The notes beneath the pieces are model-generated. The model saw only the letters and a program-made list of their open reading frames with translations. It had not been told where the DNA came from and searched no databases. DNA of 64,000 nucleotides from Saprospiraceae bacterium (lineage in GTDB: Bacteria > Bacteroidota > Bacteroidia > Chitinophagales > Saprospiraceae). The translations under genes and the position numbers were made by a program. Shown here piece by piece: positions 17,169 through 27,330 of this stretch; position 1 is the first letter of the stretch, and the number at the start of each line of letters is the position of its first letter. The stretch spans positions 496,001-560,000 of the forward strand of contig JADJTQ010000001.1 of NCBI GenBank assembly GCA_016711125.1, read 5' to 3'.

Positions 17169-18593
17169 TCAAAACAATTGATCAAGATGGACCTGACTGT
17201 CCATAATTTCCTTTGCATATTCATTATCTTCAACACCATGGTTCGTAATCAGCGTGGTGAAGATTTGTTTTTTTGTATCGGTGACATCAATGAATAGCTG
17301 TTTCCTTTTTCTTAGTAGCTCGGTAAGTTCCCGGTCAATGGTCACCTGTTTGGCATAAAATTTCATTTCACACAAATTAATGGTATTGTCTTTGCGGTCA
17401 AGTATCAGATCAATTTGAAATCCTTTGGTATTTTTATTTCCATGGATCCGCAAAGATGATATTTCGGCATAAACTGATGAAATTCCCAGGGCATCTTTAA
17501 TTGCTTGAATATGTTTAAGGCAAATCGATTCAAAGGCGTAACCGCACCATATTTTGTATGATTGTGTTGCCGAGAGTTGAAGCCAAATATCCTTAGTGTA
17601 CTTTGCTTGTTTAAAAATAAAGCGATGATAAAAGATAGAATATTCATCTGCAAGCCGGTATAGACTGCCTCTCTTTTTTCTTCCGAAGGGATTGTATTCG
17701 TTGATAAATCCGGAAACAAGCAAATCTTCCATGGTACGGTTGTAGGGACCACCCGAGGGAATTTTACTTTTTTTAAGAATCTCCTGTCGGGTTAATCCCT
17801 GACTAGATGCTGAGAGCACTTTCACTATGGTCTCATGATTTGCGGCGTCTTTAAAAAGAGCCCGATATAAATTCTGATATTCTGATTTTAAGATACCGGT
17901 ATCTGAAAAACACATCCGATCAATCGTGGCTGACGGACTTTCGCCTTTTTTAATATTTTCGAGATAGAAAGGTATGCCTCCCATTACCATATACAATTGT
18001 GCGATGCTCTGGTTGGTCAGATTTATTTTTCTACTAATTAGAAATTCTTTTGTTTCGCTTAAGGTAAATGGATGTAGATGAATGGTTTGCGTAATCCTGT
18101 TATGCAATCCACCTCGATCATTGATGACTTTTTTAGTGATCCAGGAGGTAGCTGATCCACAAATCACCAGGATAAAGTTTGATTCCTTCGAAAGATAGTC
18201 ATTCCAGAAGTGGGCTAAGAGTTGTAGGAATCCCGATTTGGCTGTTGTTATCCATGGCAATTCATCAAAGAAGATGACCCATTTTCTCTTTTTTGAAAGA
18301 GATTGAGTATAAGACTTTAGCTGAATAAAGGCCTCCTGCCAGTGACTGGGTGCTGCAATATAGGGAGTGCTGTTGTGTTCCGCTAGTTTTACCCCAAAAT
18401 TGACTAATTGCCGATGCAAACTTCCATCCTGGAGACCGGTGATTCTGAAACAGATTTGACCTTGGTACACCTGATCTACCAGGTATGTTTTGCCTACTCT
18501 CCGACGTCCTGTTACAGCCAGAAAAGATGACCTAGGAGTCTTGAGATGTTGTTTCAGGATGGCCAGCTGCGTCTTGCGACCTACGATCTCCAT
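17169..18593 (-). CDS. AAA+ ATPase with C-terminal DUF234/PD-(D/E)XK domain
   Basis: Archaeal-type STAND/AAA ATPase, 474 aa from the ATG at 18593 (MEIVGRKTQLAIL). Walker A is GRRRVGKTYLVD (about residues 29-40), Walker B is WVIFFDELPWI and sensor region is ILVICGSATSW. A winged-helix segment follows (LTRQEILKKSKIPSGGPYNR). The C-terminus carries FQIDLILDR...NLCEMKFYAK, the D...ExK core of a PD-(D/E)XK nuclease-like fold. Proteins of this type are common in archaea and Bacteroidota and are sometimes mobile, but their function is not settled. No partner gene is adjacent. An upstream in-frame ATG (18632) adds 13 unlikely residues. Confidence 0.85.
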   Translation of the reverse strand: MEIVGRKTQLAILKQHLKTPRSSFLAVTGRRRVGKTYLVDQVYQGQICFRITGLQDGSLHRQLVNFGVKLAEHNSTPYIAAPSHWQEAFIQLKSYTQSLSKKRKWVIFFDELPWITTAKSGFLQLLAHFWNDYLSKESNFILVICGSATSWITKKVINDRGGLHNRITQTIHLHPFTLSETKEFLISRKINLTNQSIAQLYMVMGGIPFYLENIKKGESPSATIDRMCFSDTGILKSEYQNLYRALFKDAANHETIVKVLSASSQGLTRQEILKKSKIPSGGPYNRTMEDLLVSGFINEYNPFGRKKRGSLYRLADEYSIFYHRFIFKQAKYTKDIWLQLSATQSYKIWCGYAFESICLKHIQAIKDALGISSVYAEISSLRIHGNKNTKGFQIDLILDRKDNTINLCEMKFYAKQVTIDRELTELLRKRKQLFIDVTDTKKQIFTTLITNHGVEDNEYAKEIMDSQVHLDQLF

Positions 18594-18777
18594 GCTTGTA
18601 TTTATCGGATGAATATTCGACGATAAGAACAAATATAGAATTTATAATTGTAATTATCTATATAGTATGGTTAGATAAATACAAAAATAGAATATATGGA
18701 ACCCAATGAAGTGAATATTGCAAATGCCCTAAATCGACTTAAATTAAGGCAAAATGATGATCCTTTGGCTATGTAGA

Positions 18778-20079
18778 TTATCGCTCTGTGTTACTAACAT
18801 TCAGTGTCACCTTGATACTGCCCAAACCTTTCACAGCGGCAAACTCAATGCTACTGATTAGGAGCAGGGAGAGATTGTAAGTCTGCTTGCAGACAATGGT
18901 GAGCTTATACAAATGACCCGGATATCGACACGCCCTGGTCCAGATATAAAGCATTTTAAGTGCTATTGGAGTAATTGCTCCAGCGTTGACTAGCTCAGCT
19001 GCCATATTTAATCTCACCCAGGCTACATCGCCTTTCACTGTAACATCCTGATCGGTGACTTCTATTTTAGCAAAGTCTGATTTGCCACTTAAGAGATTGC
19101 TGATGAACAATTGTCGATTTTCGACAGCGCCGCTGGAATGACCGTATGTGAGCTCTTCTGTCGTTAGATTCATCAACGCGAGGGAGTCTGCGTCTACGAT
19201 GGCTTTATGCAGCCGCTCAACGGATAACTCAACCCCCTGGACGTCGTAATCAAGTGATTTTAAGTAAGCGAGATGCAAAGGTAATTGGGTGCCGGCTCGG
19301 GATGATTCATCTTCGATAAAATGGTATTTGACGCCCACTTCTTTTGATGCCTTCATAACCTCGGCAATATTGACATCGCCGGTACCTAGTACCACGTTTC
19401 GCTCTGTATCTTGGCGCCCATTCAAATTGTCGACCGAGCCTATCATCCGATCCTTTAAATGGGTGATGGGAAATCTACCGGGATATTTTCGCAATAATGC
19501 CGCTGGATCTTGACCAGGATTGCGCATCCAAAAGACATCCATCTCAATATTCACATATCGAGGATCCAGATTTTCCATCATGTAGTCGTACATCGTCCCA
19601 GGCCCCGGATATGGTCTGAATTCATAACCGTGCGCATGATATAGTAAGGAGATCCCTGCCTCTGCCAATTGTTTGCCTGCCCGGTTAAATACCTCCACCC
19701 CTTTTTGCATGTCGGTAAAAGTAAAGTCATCACCCTTGTGCGGTATCCAATAGCAAACAGCATATTCGGCATCAAAAAACTTTAGATTTTCGATGATCGT
19801 TCGGATGCTATCTGCATTTTCCAGTTTATCAAAGTTGACCCCTCCAGCTACGACATCAAAGCCATATTTATCTAACAAAGTCTTGTATTGCGCTCGGGGC
19901 ATATTCCGTGATCCGGCGCCTTCCAGGTATTTGATTCCCAGGTTTTTGAGTTTGATAAGGCCTTGTTCTGTGTCTTCTCTTAAATAGTCCCGGGCCGTGC
20001 CCATGATGATGCCGACTTCCTGGGCTTTGATTTGCATGCTTAAGAATAGCAGTAATGTGAGAGCAGTAATATATTTCAT
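18778..20079 (-). CDS. Secreted TIM-barrel sugar isomerase/epimerase with DUF4440-like C-terminus
   Basis: 433 aa with signal peptide ITALTLLLFLSMQIKAQ. Residues 20-285 form a sugar-phosphate isomerase/AP-endonuclease-2 TIM barrel: KNLGIKYLEGAG, LLYHAHGYEF, YVNIEMDVFWM (metal Glu), ITHLKDR and YHFIEDESSRAGT (last Glu). Residues from about 300 (ERLHKAIVDADSLALMNLTT through ITPIALKMLYIW) resemble a SnoaL/DUF4440 domain, so this is a fusion. The last 30-50 residues are unlike the family and contain several hydrophobic runs, so a frameshift near 18930 or decay of the tail is possible. Substrate unknown. Confidence 0.78.
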   Translation of the reverse strand: MKYITALTLLLFLSMQIKAQEVGIIMGTARDYLREDTEQGLIKLKNLGIKYLEGAGSRNMPRAQYKTLLDKYGFDVVAGGVNFDKLENADSIRTIIENLKFFDAEYAVCYWIPHKGDDFTFTDMQKGVEVFNRAGKQLAEAGISLLYHAHGYEFRPYPGPGTMYDYMMENLDPRYVNIEMDVFWMRNPGQDPAALLRKYPGRFPITHLKDRMIGSVDNLNGRQDTERNVVLGTGDVNIAEVMKASKEVGVKYHFIEDESSRAGTQLPLHLAYLKSLDYDVQGVELSVERLHKAIVDADSLALMNLTTEELTYGHSSGAVENRQLFISNLLSGKSDFAKIEVTDQDVTVKGDVAWVRLNMAAELVNAGAITPIALKMLYIWTRACRYPGHLYKLTIVCKQTYNLSLLLISSIEFAAVKGLGSIKVTLNVSNTER

Positions 20080-21009
20080 TGTGCGCTTTGATGTTGACGC
20101 CCGAAGTTAATCAAATATGATAAATCGAATCAGAATTGACCATCAGCGTGTGTATGACAAATTGCATTTCGTACAATCATGATCTTGGTGATAATATTGA
20201 TGCAGTGCTCGGCCAACCCTGAAGGGGTTGAAGGTGATTAACCCGGCATGAAAATGCCGGGTTATCGATGAAGCTATCTCCCCAACCACGGACGTGGTTG
20301 AACCCTTGCATACCGATACTTCCTCTACTAATCGATCTTTTTTAGGCCAGCATAATGTTGAATTTTATTCCAATGTACTGGATAATATACGATTTAGAAC
20401 TCTCGGCGGACGCTAAACACGTACTTCAGGGTTGTCTGTAGGCTTGCTTGCTATATTGGTGCCATTCAAAGGACAAAATTCTTCGATGTCTGCACGTATC
20501 TCCATCATAATACTGAGATTAATCATGATCAGTAGTTTTGGCTATCTCAAAATAATATTCTAGTGAAATTTGTCATACCCACCCAATGCAAGCAAGGCTT
20601 CACTTTCAAAAAGATCTTAAATCCAGCCTGGACTGTTTAGGGGTGTTGTTAGAGAGCGTCTTTGATTTAAATTCAATAGAGCGGTCTGACTTGCTGGTCA
20701 TTCTACACGTCTCAGAGTATTCTTTATTGTCATCTAAGATATTTAGCGTATATATTATTAGCAGTTATTCAAATAGATATGACTTTGTCGACCATAAATA
20801 TCTGTAGTTTTTACAGTTCCTAAAAAGTGATTCTGGAGCTCCATTGTTGAAGTATTAGGTAAAATGTCTCGCTTTTTTATATCAAAATCCATTCTCCGAA
20901 GGAAAGTCACCATTCACAGGGTATTTCATGCCGTTTTCCGAAAATCGGCCTATCAGACCTCTCACGCCCCCTAATTTTGGAGGTATAATTCGATAAAACA
21001 GTACTCACG
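20080..21009. other. Long intergenic region with hairpins
   Basis: 930 bp without an accepted gene. Apart from the palindromes at 20214-20300 there is a 73-codon frame (20586-20807) with no family signal, which was not accepted. Promoters for the divergent genes at both sides must lie here, but no clear TAnnTTTG element was picked out. Confidence 0.45.
20214..20300. repeat. Cluster of three REP-like palindromes
   Basis: CAACCC-tgaag-GGGTTG comes first. Next is a perfect 11-bp stem TAACCCGGCAT/ATGCCGGGTTA around a GAAA tetraloop (20239-20264), then CAACCACG-GA-CGTGGTTG (20283-20300). Three G/C-capped hairpins in under 90 bp resemble the palindromic intergenic repeats common in Bacteroidota and the C-rich motifs of the 26.7-27.3 kb array. 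Confidence 0.6.
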
Positions 21010-21978
21010 ATGAACATACCACTCAAGGCCCGTAATATATTGAAGTTGATGATTCTGGCCGCTGCAATATTTGGTTGCACCGGTCTGGTCCATGCAAATT
21101 ATTGCACAGTTGATATGGGCAGGGCACGGATTGCCATCGAAGAAATGAAGATCTCTTCAACACCTTCCAGGAAGAAAGACAAATGTGACATTGTGGTCAC
21201 CGTGGCGGGGACCATTACAAACATTAGCAAGAAAATGATCGAAGCCCTGAATTTTGCTACCGACGCAAAGAAAGGAGAGCAAGTCAGTTCTGGATTAAAG
21301 GACCTTGCTCCGGGTGAAAGTTACAAATTTTCCATCACGATTAAATATGAGGAGATCAAATGTGAATCGGTAGAAATGTTGTTGATGGGAGACAATGATG
21401 CAGATATCAAAAAGCATTCAGAAATATGCAAATTTCCTCCACCTGCGGTTTTACCAGTTGAATTAATTGCTTTTAGTTTTGATCCGGAAACTAAAGCCCT
21501 ATTCTGGGAAACAGCATCAGAGATTAATAATGAAGGATTTGCTATCGAGCACTCTATGAATGCTGAAAATTGGATTGAAATAGGATTTCAAATTGGCCTC
21601 GGTACTAATTCCAGTGGTATTAGCTATCATTATCCTTTGCTGTCAAAAGATATTAAAGGTTACTACAGATTGAAGCAAATCGACTATAATGGTGCAATCG
21701 ACTATTCAGGCATAGTGATCATCAGTGGGGAATATAGCAATGATGGCAGTTGGGGTACATTATATCCTAATCCGGCTGATGATTATATCAATACCGAAAG
21801 TGCTGACATTGAGTGGATCGATATTTTTGATTTAACGGGTCGATTTGTAAAACGTGAAATAGTAAGAGATCAAAGAATACCCGTTTATGATCTCAATGCC
21901 GGAACATATTTGGCTATTTTGCACCGGGGATTTGAAATGAAGCAAACGATCATTATTGTCAATCCGTGGCGTGCTTGA
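21010..21978 (+). CDS. Type IX secretion substrate with C-terminal sorting domain
   Basis: 322-aa exported protein. Signal peptide about residues 1-29 (LMILAAAIFGCTGLVHA). Residues 35-145 form a beta-sandwich with four Cys (for example KDKCDIVVTVAGTITNIS). Residues 150-240 match the linker common in Bacteroidota surface proteins (LPVELIAFSFDPETKALFWE, then GYYRLKQIDYNGAIDYSGIV). The last 75 residues are a type A T9SS sorting domain: LYPNPADDYI, IDIFDLTGRFV, and YDLNAGTYLAIL. It is therefore secreted by the type IX system and cleaved or anchored at the surface. The function of the N-terminal domain is unknown. Confidence 0.88.
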   Translation: MNIPLKARNILKLMILAAAIFGCTGLVHANYCTVDMGRARIAIEEMKISSTPSRKKDKCDIVVTVAGTITNISKKMIEALNFATDAKKGEQVSSGLKDLAPGESYKFSITIKYEEIKCESVEMLLMGDNDADIKKHSEICKFPPPAVLPVELIAFSFDPETKALFWETASEINNEGFAIEHSMNAENWIEIGFQIGLGTNSSGISYHYPLLSKDIKGYYRLKQIDYNGAIDYSGIVIISGEYSNDGSWGTLYPNPADDYINTESADIEWIDIFDLTGRFVKREIVRDQRIPVYDLNAGTYLAILHRGFEMKQTIIIVNPWRA

Positions 21979-22028
21979 TTTACCGATTTAAATTTTGTCT
22001 GACTTTATCATTGTCACTCGCGATATTT

Positions 22029-24649
22029 TTATTCCGAACGCAGACTCTCGGCAGGGTTATGCAGTGCCGTATTGATGCTCTTAAAACTGATTGTGATAAA
22101 TGTGAGGGCAATCGTGCTGACTCCGGCCAATAAAAAAATCAGGTACCAATTGGTATCTACCTGATAAGCGAATCGCTCCAGCCATTTATTGAGAAATAAA
22201 TATGAGCAGGGGATGGCAATCAGAAAGGCGATTAATACCAGTCGAATAAAATCCTTAGATAGTAAACCAACTAAAGATCTGGTAGAAGCACCAAGCACCT
22301 TCCTGATCCCAATTTCTCGGGTTTTTTGTTCAGCCACAAAATTGATGAGTCCTAAAAGTCCAAGACACGAAATAATAATCGAAATTAAGGCAAAATAGTT
22401 AATAAGACTACCAGTTAGCATTTCACTATTGTAAAGTTGACGGTATTGCTCATCAACAAAATCATAATGCATTGGTACATCGGGCACCACTTCTTTAAAC
22501 GTTTTTTGGACAGCCGCGATGGCTTCGGGAACAGCGTTTCCCCGAGCTTTGATAAATAGGTTTCCTGCGTTTTCAGGGTCCAGTAGAAATGCCGCAGGTT
22601 CAATTTTTTCATAAAAGGATCGATTGTGGAAATCTTTGAAGACTCCAATAATCTGTCGAGGTTTTCCCCACCATTGGATAGTTTGTCCTACCGGGTCATC
22701 TCCCAATTCCATAATATCGATAGCTCGTTCGTTGAAAACAATGTGTGTGGTGTCTTTATCTTCGTTTTCGCGATAATATCTTCCGGCCAATATGGGAATA
22801 TTAAATACATCAGGAAAATTGTGAGCTGTCCAGAGAATGCAAAATTCGATATTTTCCTGGTCGGATCGTTTAGTGGGCCAGGAAACTCCGCTGGTCGAAG
22901 CCTGCATATCTAGTGGACTTGGTCCGGCCACAGTAACCCCTAAAATATTTTCAGAGTCTTCCAGTTGTTGTCGCAATACAGCATATTTTTCGGTGACTTT
23001 GGCATCTTGATGAATCACCAGGAGATTGTCTTTATCGATTCCTAAGTGAGCTTGTTGGATATATTGAATCTGGGCCCTAACTACCAGGGCTCCTACAATT
23101 AACAGCAAGGAAAGCATAAATTGAAGAATGACTAGACCTTTGCGAAAAGAAACATCACCCGTTTTCTCAATAATTTTTCCCTTTAGTACATTGACGGGCC
23201 GGAATGCCGACAACATAAATGCCGGATAGGCTCCTGCCATTAATCCGGTAAGAATAGTTATACTTAAAACCGTGATCCAAAGGGAGGGTGTACTATATTC
23301 CAGACTCAATGATTTATCCGTTAGCTGGGATGCCGCGGGGATGAGCAGTCGAGTGGTTAATAGTGCAAGGCAAACTGAAATGGAGGTAATTACGAAAGCT
23401 TCGATGACAAATTGAGACATCAGTGTTTTTCTGGATGCACCGATCGTTTTTCGAACGCCCACCTCCTTGGCTCGTTTAGAAGCCCTTGCGGTCGCCAGAT
23501 TGACAAAATTAATACATGAAATTATCAGTAAAAGCAGAGCTGCTGCGAGAAAGATTCGCACATATTCAATTCTGCCACCGGATACTTCTGCGCGCTCATT
23601 AAAGTCACTATATAAATAATGATCTTCGAACTTTTGGAGAAAACATCCTTCCTTGCGTTCACCTTTTTGATGAGTTTGAAATAGTTTTTCGAGTTTATCT
23701 CCGACAATATCAGGGTTGGTATTTTCGTCGGCTAAAAGAAGTGCTCCTTGCATCCCGTTATTGGTCCATTCGAGCATCCATTCATTAGCTTTTAAATGGG
23801 CATCAAAACTGAAAAGAAAATCATTTTTCAGGGAAGAAGCATTTGGAAAGTTGGCAAAAATGGCTGCAATGGTAAAGTCGCCATTATCGTGAATATGTAC
23901 CGTTTTGCCTAGTGCAGTGGTCTGCCAGGTTTCTCCAAAAAGTTGCTTTGCCAGACTCGTAGATACCGCCATGGCCTCTATTTTTTTATCAAGCTGCGTA
24001 ATGTCTCCCTGTAATATTGGAAATGAAAATGATTGAAAATAGGCAGCATTGGCAAAGGTGCCGCTTGCCCGAACCACATGATTTTCAATCTGCAGATTAT
24101 CTTCAAAGGTATGTCCGATCGGAATATATCTTTCGACTTCCGGAAATTCTTGCACTGCTGCTTTAAGCATTGGATAAGATACGCCGGCATAAACGTCTAA
24201 AGCATTGCCTTCCAGTGGTATGGTGCGTTTAACCCGGTAAAGGCGATCGGCATTGGTGTGAAATTTATCTATTTTCCATTCGTCATTTACCCAAAGCAAC
24301 ATTAAAAAACTACAGTTAGTGAAATGGATAGTCCCGGATATTAATTGCTGAATGCAGCCTTTGGCGGAAAATATTTCTGAAATGTGATCTTTAAATAATT
24401 ACTAAACATATAGGGTAAGGTTACGGAGTGGAAATTAAAGTTTCTTAGAGCAAAGGGACGGAAATAGTGAAGCACCTGATACCAATAGGAGAGCTTGGCT
24501 TTCGCCGGCGTCGTTTTCTCGAGTTTATCCAGATATTTTTCCAAGAGATCTCCTTCTACTTCTTCGAGAAGTTCTTCGCGAATAAACCAATTTAGGAATT
24601 GCTGAGCTAATTTTGGAGGTCGTCCTTCTTTGAGATCATTACTGCTCAT
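22029..24649 (-). pseudogene. FtsX/MacB-type ABC permease with prefix domain, frameshifted at TM1
   Basis: Reconstructed from two frames. The start (ATG at 24649, MSSNDLKEGRPPKLAQQFLN) is a permease prefix domain like that of the 29605-32221 gene, ending near KITFQKYFPPKAAFSN. The first membrane helix is scattered over three frames between about 24300 and 24370. The main frame (22029-24302) then gives LMLLWVNDEWKIDKFHTNAD, the MacB periplasmic domain, RASKRAKEVGVRKTIGAS, three more helices, a second MacB/FtsX half and a closing NPAESLRSE. At least two indels separate the parts. It starts 7 bp after a PadR regulator, an arrangement repeated at 29.6-32.7 kb. Expected function: inner-membrane permease exporting a hydrophobic or peptide substrate with a separate ATPase. 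Confidence 0.82.
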
Positions 24650-24656
24650 AGATCCA

Positions 24657-24983
24657 TTAATTTTTAGCCAACCCGGGAAACTGATTCCAAAGTGCAAGTT
24701 TGAGGTTGCGATTATCACTGAGTACCCGATGGCCTAAAGCGGTTATTGCATAAATCCTTTTTCTTCGCCCTCCCCTTTTGGCTGAAGGGTCACCCATGTA
24801 AGAGTCCAGATATCCTTTTTTTTCAAGGCGCGTGAGGGTTGAATGTATGGCACCAATTGAAGAGCTTCGTCCCGTCTGAGCCGCATACTCATCCTCTAGC
24901 TTAAAAGCATAGGCATCGTCTCCCAGGATTCCTACCAGGAGTAAAAGGACTTCTTCAAAGTCACCCAATCTCGATTCGTTCAT
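24657..24983 (-). CDS. PadR-family transcriptional regulator
   Basis: 108-aa winged-helix repressor. LGDFEEVLLLLVGILGDDAY, SSIGAIHSTLTRLEKKGYLD (recognition helix) and GGRRKRIYAITALGHRVL (wing) are standard PadR blocks. It overlaps the leader of the permease gene, with 7 bp between its stop and the permease start. Such PadR-permease pairs are known in Bacteroidota and other phyla; the PadR protein probably represses the pair until an effector binds. Confidence 0.92.
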   Translation of the reverse strand: MNESRLGDFEEVLLLLVGILGDDAYAFKLEDEYAAQTGRSSSIGAIHSTLTRLEKKGYLDSYMGDPSAKRGGRRKRIYAITALGHRVLSDNRNLKLALWNQFPGLAKN

Positions 24984-25271
24984 TTACTATTAGATTGTAG
25001 AACAAATAAAAGCAAGTTTTAGAACATTGTCAAGTCTTTGTTCTACAAATTAGAAAGATAGCATTACATGGACATCGCGACCAAGAATAACTCCCCTGAA
25101 TATATACAACGGCGGTCTGATAGTTTCCGGATCTTATCCTGATCTACAGCATATGAGGCTGCTCCCAATTGACCTCCACCATATTTGGCCGCAATCTGTT
25201 GGATCCAGGTTGAATCGTTGTGATAAGGAATCACACGTAGGTATAAAATATATTCTTTAGATTCCACCCTG

Positions 25272-25523
25272 CTGAAGAGCGAGTGAATAGACTAAAAGAA
25301 AGAGGAATTCTTTTGATTAATACCGGGAATAAAAAACAGCCCTTGTTTGATTTTCAGATTATCCAGGAAGATAATCCGGGCGGCAGATACCCCGGTTGGA
25401 GATGTAGACGGTGATGGAGATCTTGATTGGTTACCAAAATTTGGAATGCTGACGAAGGTGGTATTTGGCATGCCGATTATTGGAGGAATAATTTTATATC
25501 TTCCCGAATAGATCGTACCTAAG
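25272..25523 (+). pseudogene. Remnant of an FG-GAP/VCBS-repeat protein
   Basis: The plus strand encodes an FG-GAP repeat split over frames. ILLINTGNKKQPLFDFQIIQ leads to EDNPGGRYP in one frame, VGDVDGDGDLD (the calcium-binding DxDxDGxxD loop, 25401-25427) in the next, and LVTKIWNADEGGIWHADYW in a third. One base removed near 25390 and one T added at 25427-25428 join them. No start or full-length protein is present, so this is a fragment of a larger secreted protein. The rest of 24984-25770 shows only a short minus-strand frame (25064-25267) of uncertain value. Confidence 0.6.
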
Positions 25524-25639
25524 AAATAAAAATAACTAAATAAAATAATGATTCGGCTCCATTTTGTAGGAGTCATGAGCTTGTCAATCCCTACGGGCTT
25601 GGGAGTCTCACCCGGGGGTCGGAATTGCGCCGTGCCCAT

Positions 25640-25731
25640 GCTTTAAAAGTTTCGGCAGACGGAGCCAGCCTACGCTTTAAGGGCTTCGGCAGACGGAGCC
25701 AGCCTACGCTTTAAGGGCTTCGGCAGACGGA
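25640..25731. repeat. 34-bp tandem repeat, 2.7 copies
   Basis: Unit GCTTTAAGGGCTTCGGCAGA followed by CGGAGCCAGCCTAC. Copies are at 25640-25673 (three differences), 25674-25707 and a partial copy at 25708-25731. It lies directly before the DUF1961 gene. Confidence 0.8.
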
Positions 25732-25770
25732 CTAAGGATTGGTTAGCCGATTTGGAAATAAGAATCGAAA

Positions 25771-26575
25771 ATGTTTAAATCAGCAAAGATGCCAAAGCTT
25801 AGTACCTATATAATTTGGTCTATCCTACTTTCATTACCCGTCTGCAAAACCGGTGATCAGACTGAATTTGATAAATTGAACTCATCTCCTGAATGGAATC
25901 TTCAATTCTCTGATCCATGCACCGACAATTGGCAAACCCATTGGTTCTTAGATGGGTTGCACGCAAAAGTCGAAAACAGTGAAGTAGGTATGAATTTTAG
26001 CGCTGGTCCCGTAAATAGAGATGATGCACACCACGCAGTTCTTTGGACAAAAGAATCCTTTCATGGCGATGTAAAAATTGAATACGATTATACTCGAACC
26101 GATAGTCAGACAATCAATGTGAATATCCTGTATATTCAGGCTACCGGTATTGGAATAGAACCTTACTCTAAGGATATTTACTCTTGGAATGTTTTAAGGG
26201 AGCCCCAAGATGAGTACCTATTTCAACAATATGAATGCTCTCCATATTAGCTATGCAGCATTTAAGATGATTAATGAAGATCCTGATGATGATTATATCA
26301 GGGTTAGAAAATATCCGGTGACAGCAGAGATAACGTTCAATAGTACTGAGATTCCTCCTGCCTTTTTTCACACCGGACTATTTCTTCCTGGAGAAACATA
26401 TAAAATCACGATAATCAAGACTGATTCTGGACTTTTTTTCAAGGTTGATGGGCAAGGCATGGACAAATTATATGACTGGCACTTTCATCATGCGAGTCCA
26501 GTAAAGGAAGGGCGAATTGGTTTGAGGCATATGTTCACTCGTTCTGCCAATTATAGGAATTTTAGGGTTATGTAA
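25771..26575 (+). pseudogene. DUF1961 (YesU-like) secreted protein, frameshifted
   Basis: Frame one (25771-26250) has a short hydrophobic leader (TYIIWSILLSLPVCKT, possibly a lipoprotein signal). It continues WFLDGLHAKVENSEVGMNFS, HHAVLWTKESFHGDVKIEYD and IYSWNVLRE. Frame two (26210-26575) continues MSTYFNNMNALHISYAAF, YKITIIKTDSGLFFKVDGQ and IGLRHMFTRSANYRNF. Removing one C from CCCC at about 26202-26205 joins them as REPKMSTYFNN. The fold is a concanavalin-like sandwich; YesU of Bacillus lies in a rhamnogalacturonan locus, so a role in polysaccharide use is plausible, in line with the heparinase-like lyase nearby. Confidence 0.82.
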
Positions 26576-26712
26576 AAGAATAAATAAGTGAACGATGTGT
26601 TGACTCAGCAATATTGATTCGGAGGCCAGAAGTGGGTGGTCATTTAACAAGGCATTGATGCGGCATCCCGGTGACTCCCAACTGCACGAGATTGGATTTG
26701 AGGTTTAAGAGT

Positions 26713-27310
26713 GATTATTTCACCCCTTCAGGGTCTTTCCAGGATCGATAACGAGGGTTAGTATCATTTCACCCCTACGGGATTGGCTTGAAAGGTGAAT
26801 AGTTTTGGTCTAGCATTTACAAAATATTGATTAAGGACCCTGAAGGGGTGATAAGATTTTAATTTAAAATGATCTAGGGACAATAACCCCAAAGGGGTGG
26901 TATAAAGCCGACTTGAGATAGTCTCCGTTGAAAAGGTATCTGTTTGAAGAAATCGATTGATTATTTCACCCCTTCGGGGTTTTTTCGGGATCGATGATGA
27001 GGGTTAGTATCATTTCACCCCTTCGGGGTTATACTCGAAATGTGAATGGTATCGGTCTTGGAACTGGGATAAAAGGAGTTGGAGATAGCATTTACAAAAT
27101 ATTGATTAAAAACCCCGAAGGGGTGATAAGATTGTAATTTAAGATGACCTGAGTACAATAACCCCGAAGGGGTGATATAAAGCAGACTTGATATGGTCTT
27201 GGTTGAAAGGTATCTGTTTGAAAGAAATGGATTGATTATTTCACCTTTCGGGGTTTTTCCAGGATCGATGACGAGGGTTAGTATCATTTCATCCTTAGGG
27301 GTTATACTCG
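26713..27310. repeat. Array of ten C-rich palindromes in about 2.3 tandem units of 246-275 bp
   Basis: Units start with GATTATTTCACC at 26713, 26959 and 27234. Each full unit has two CACCCCTTCGGGGTT-type motifs, then two inverse AACCCCGAAGGGGTG motifs, spaced about 50-100 bp; ten motifs in all, each itself palindromic. Conserved spacers include GCATTTACAAAATATTGATT and GAGGGTTAGTATCATTTCA. No reading frame is conserved. The stretch 26576-27374 holds nothing else except the dispersed repeat at 27331. Confidence 0.8.
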
Positions 27311-27330
27311 AAATGTGAATTAAATGAATT

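Noticed and set aside
16963..17172. 69-codon minus-strand frame downstream of the AAA ATPase gene
   Set aside because: Cys-, Trp- and Met-rich product with no family signal, overlapping the ATPase stop by four bases; possibly a decayed fragment but not supportable.
18696..18776. 26-codon frame MEPNEVNIANALNRLKLRQ... on the plus strand
   Set aside because: Reads like a protein N-terminus but is far too short and without conservation evidence; could be a gene fragment.
20586..20807. 73-codon plus-strand frame
   Set aside because: No homology features; the surrounding region is non-coding with palindromes.
25064..25267. 67-codon minus-strand frame (EYILYLRVIPYHNDSTW...)
   Set aside because: Looks partly protein-like but no family was recognised and no operon supports it; left unannotated.
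25292..25639. 115-codon minus-strand frame
   Set aside because: It is the antisense of the FG-GAP remnant, whose calcium-loop motif on the plus strand is far more convincing.
26713..27310. Palindrome array as a CRISPR locus
   Set aside because: Repeat spacing is irregular (50-100 bp), motifs alternate in orientation, the spacers are themselves repeated, and no cas genes are present.
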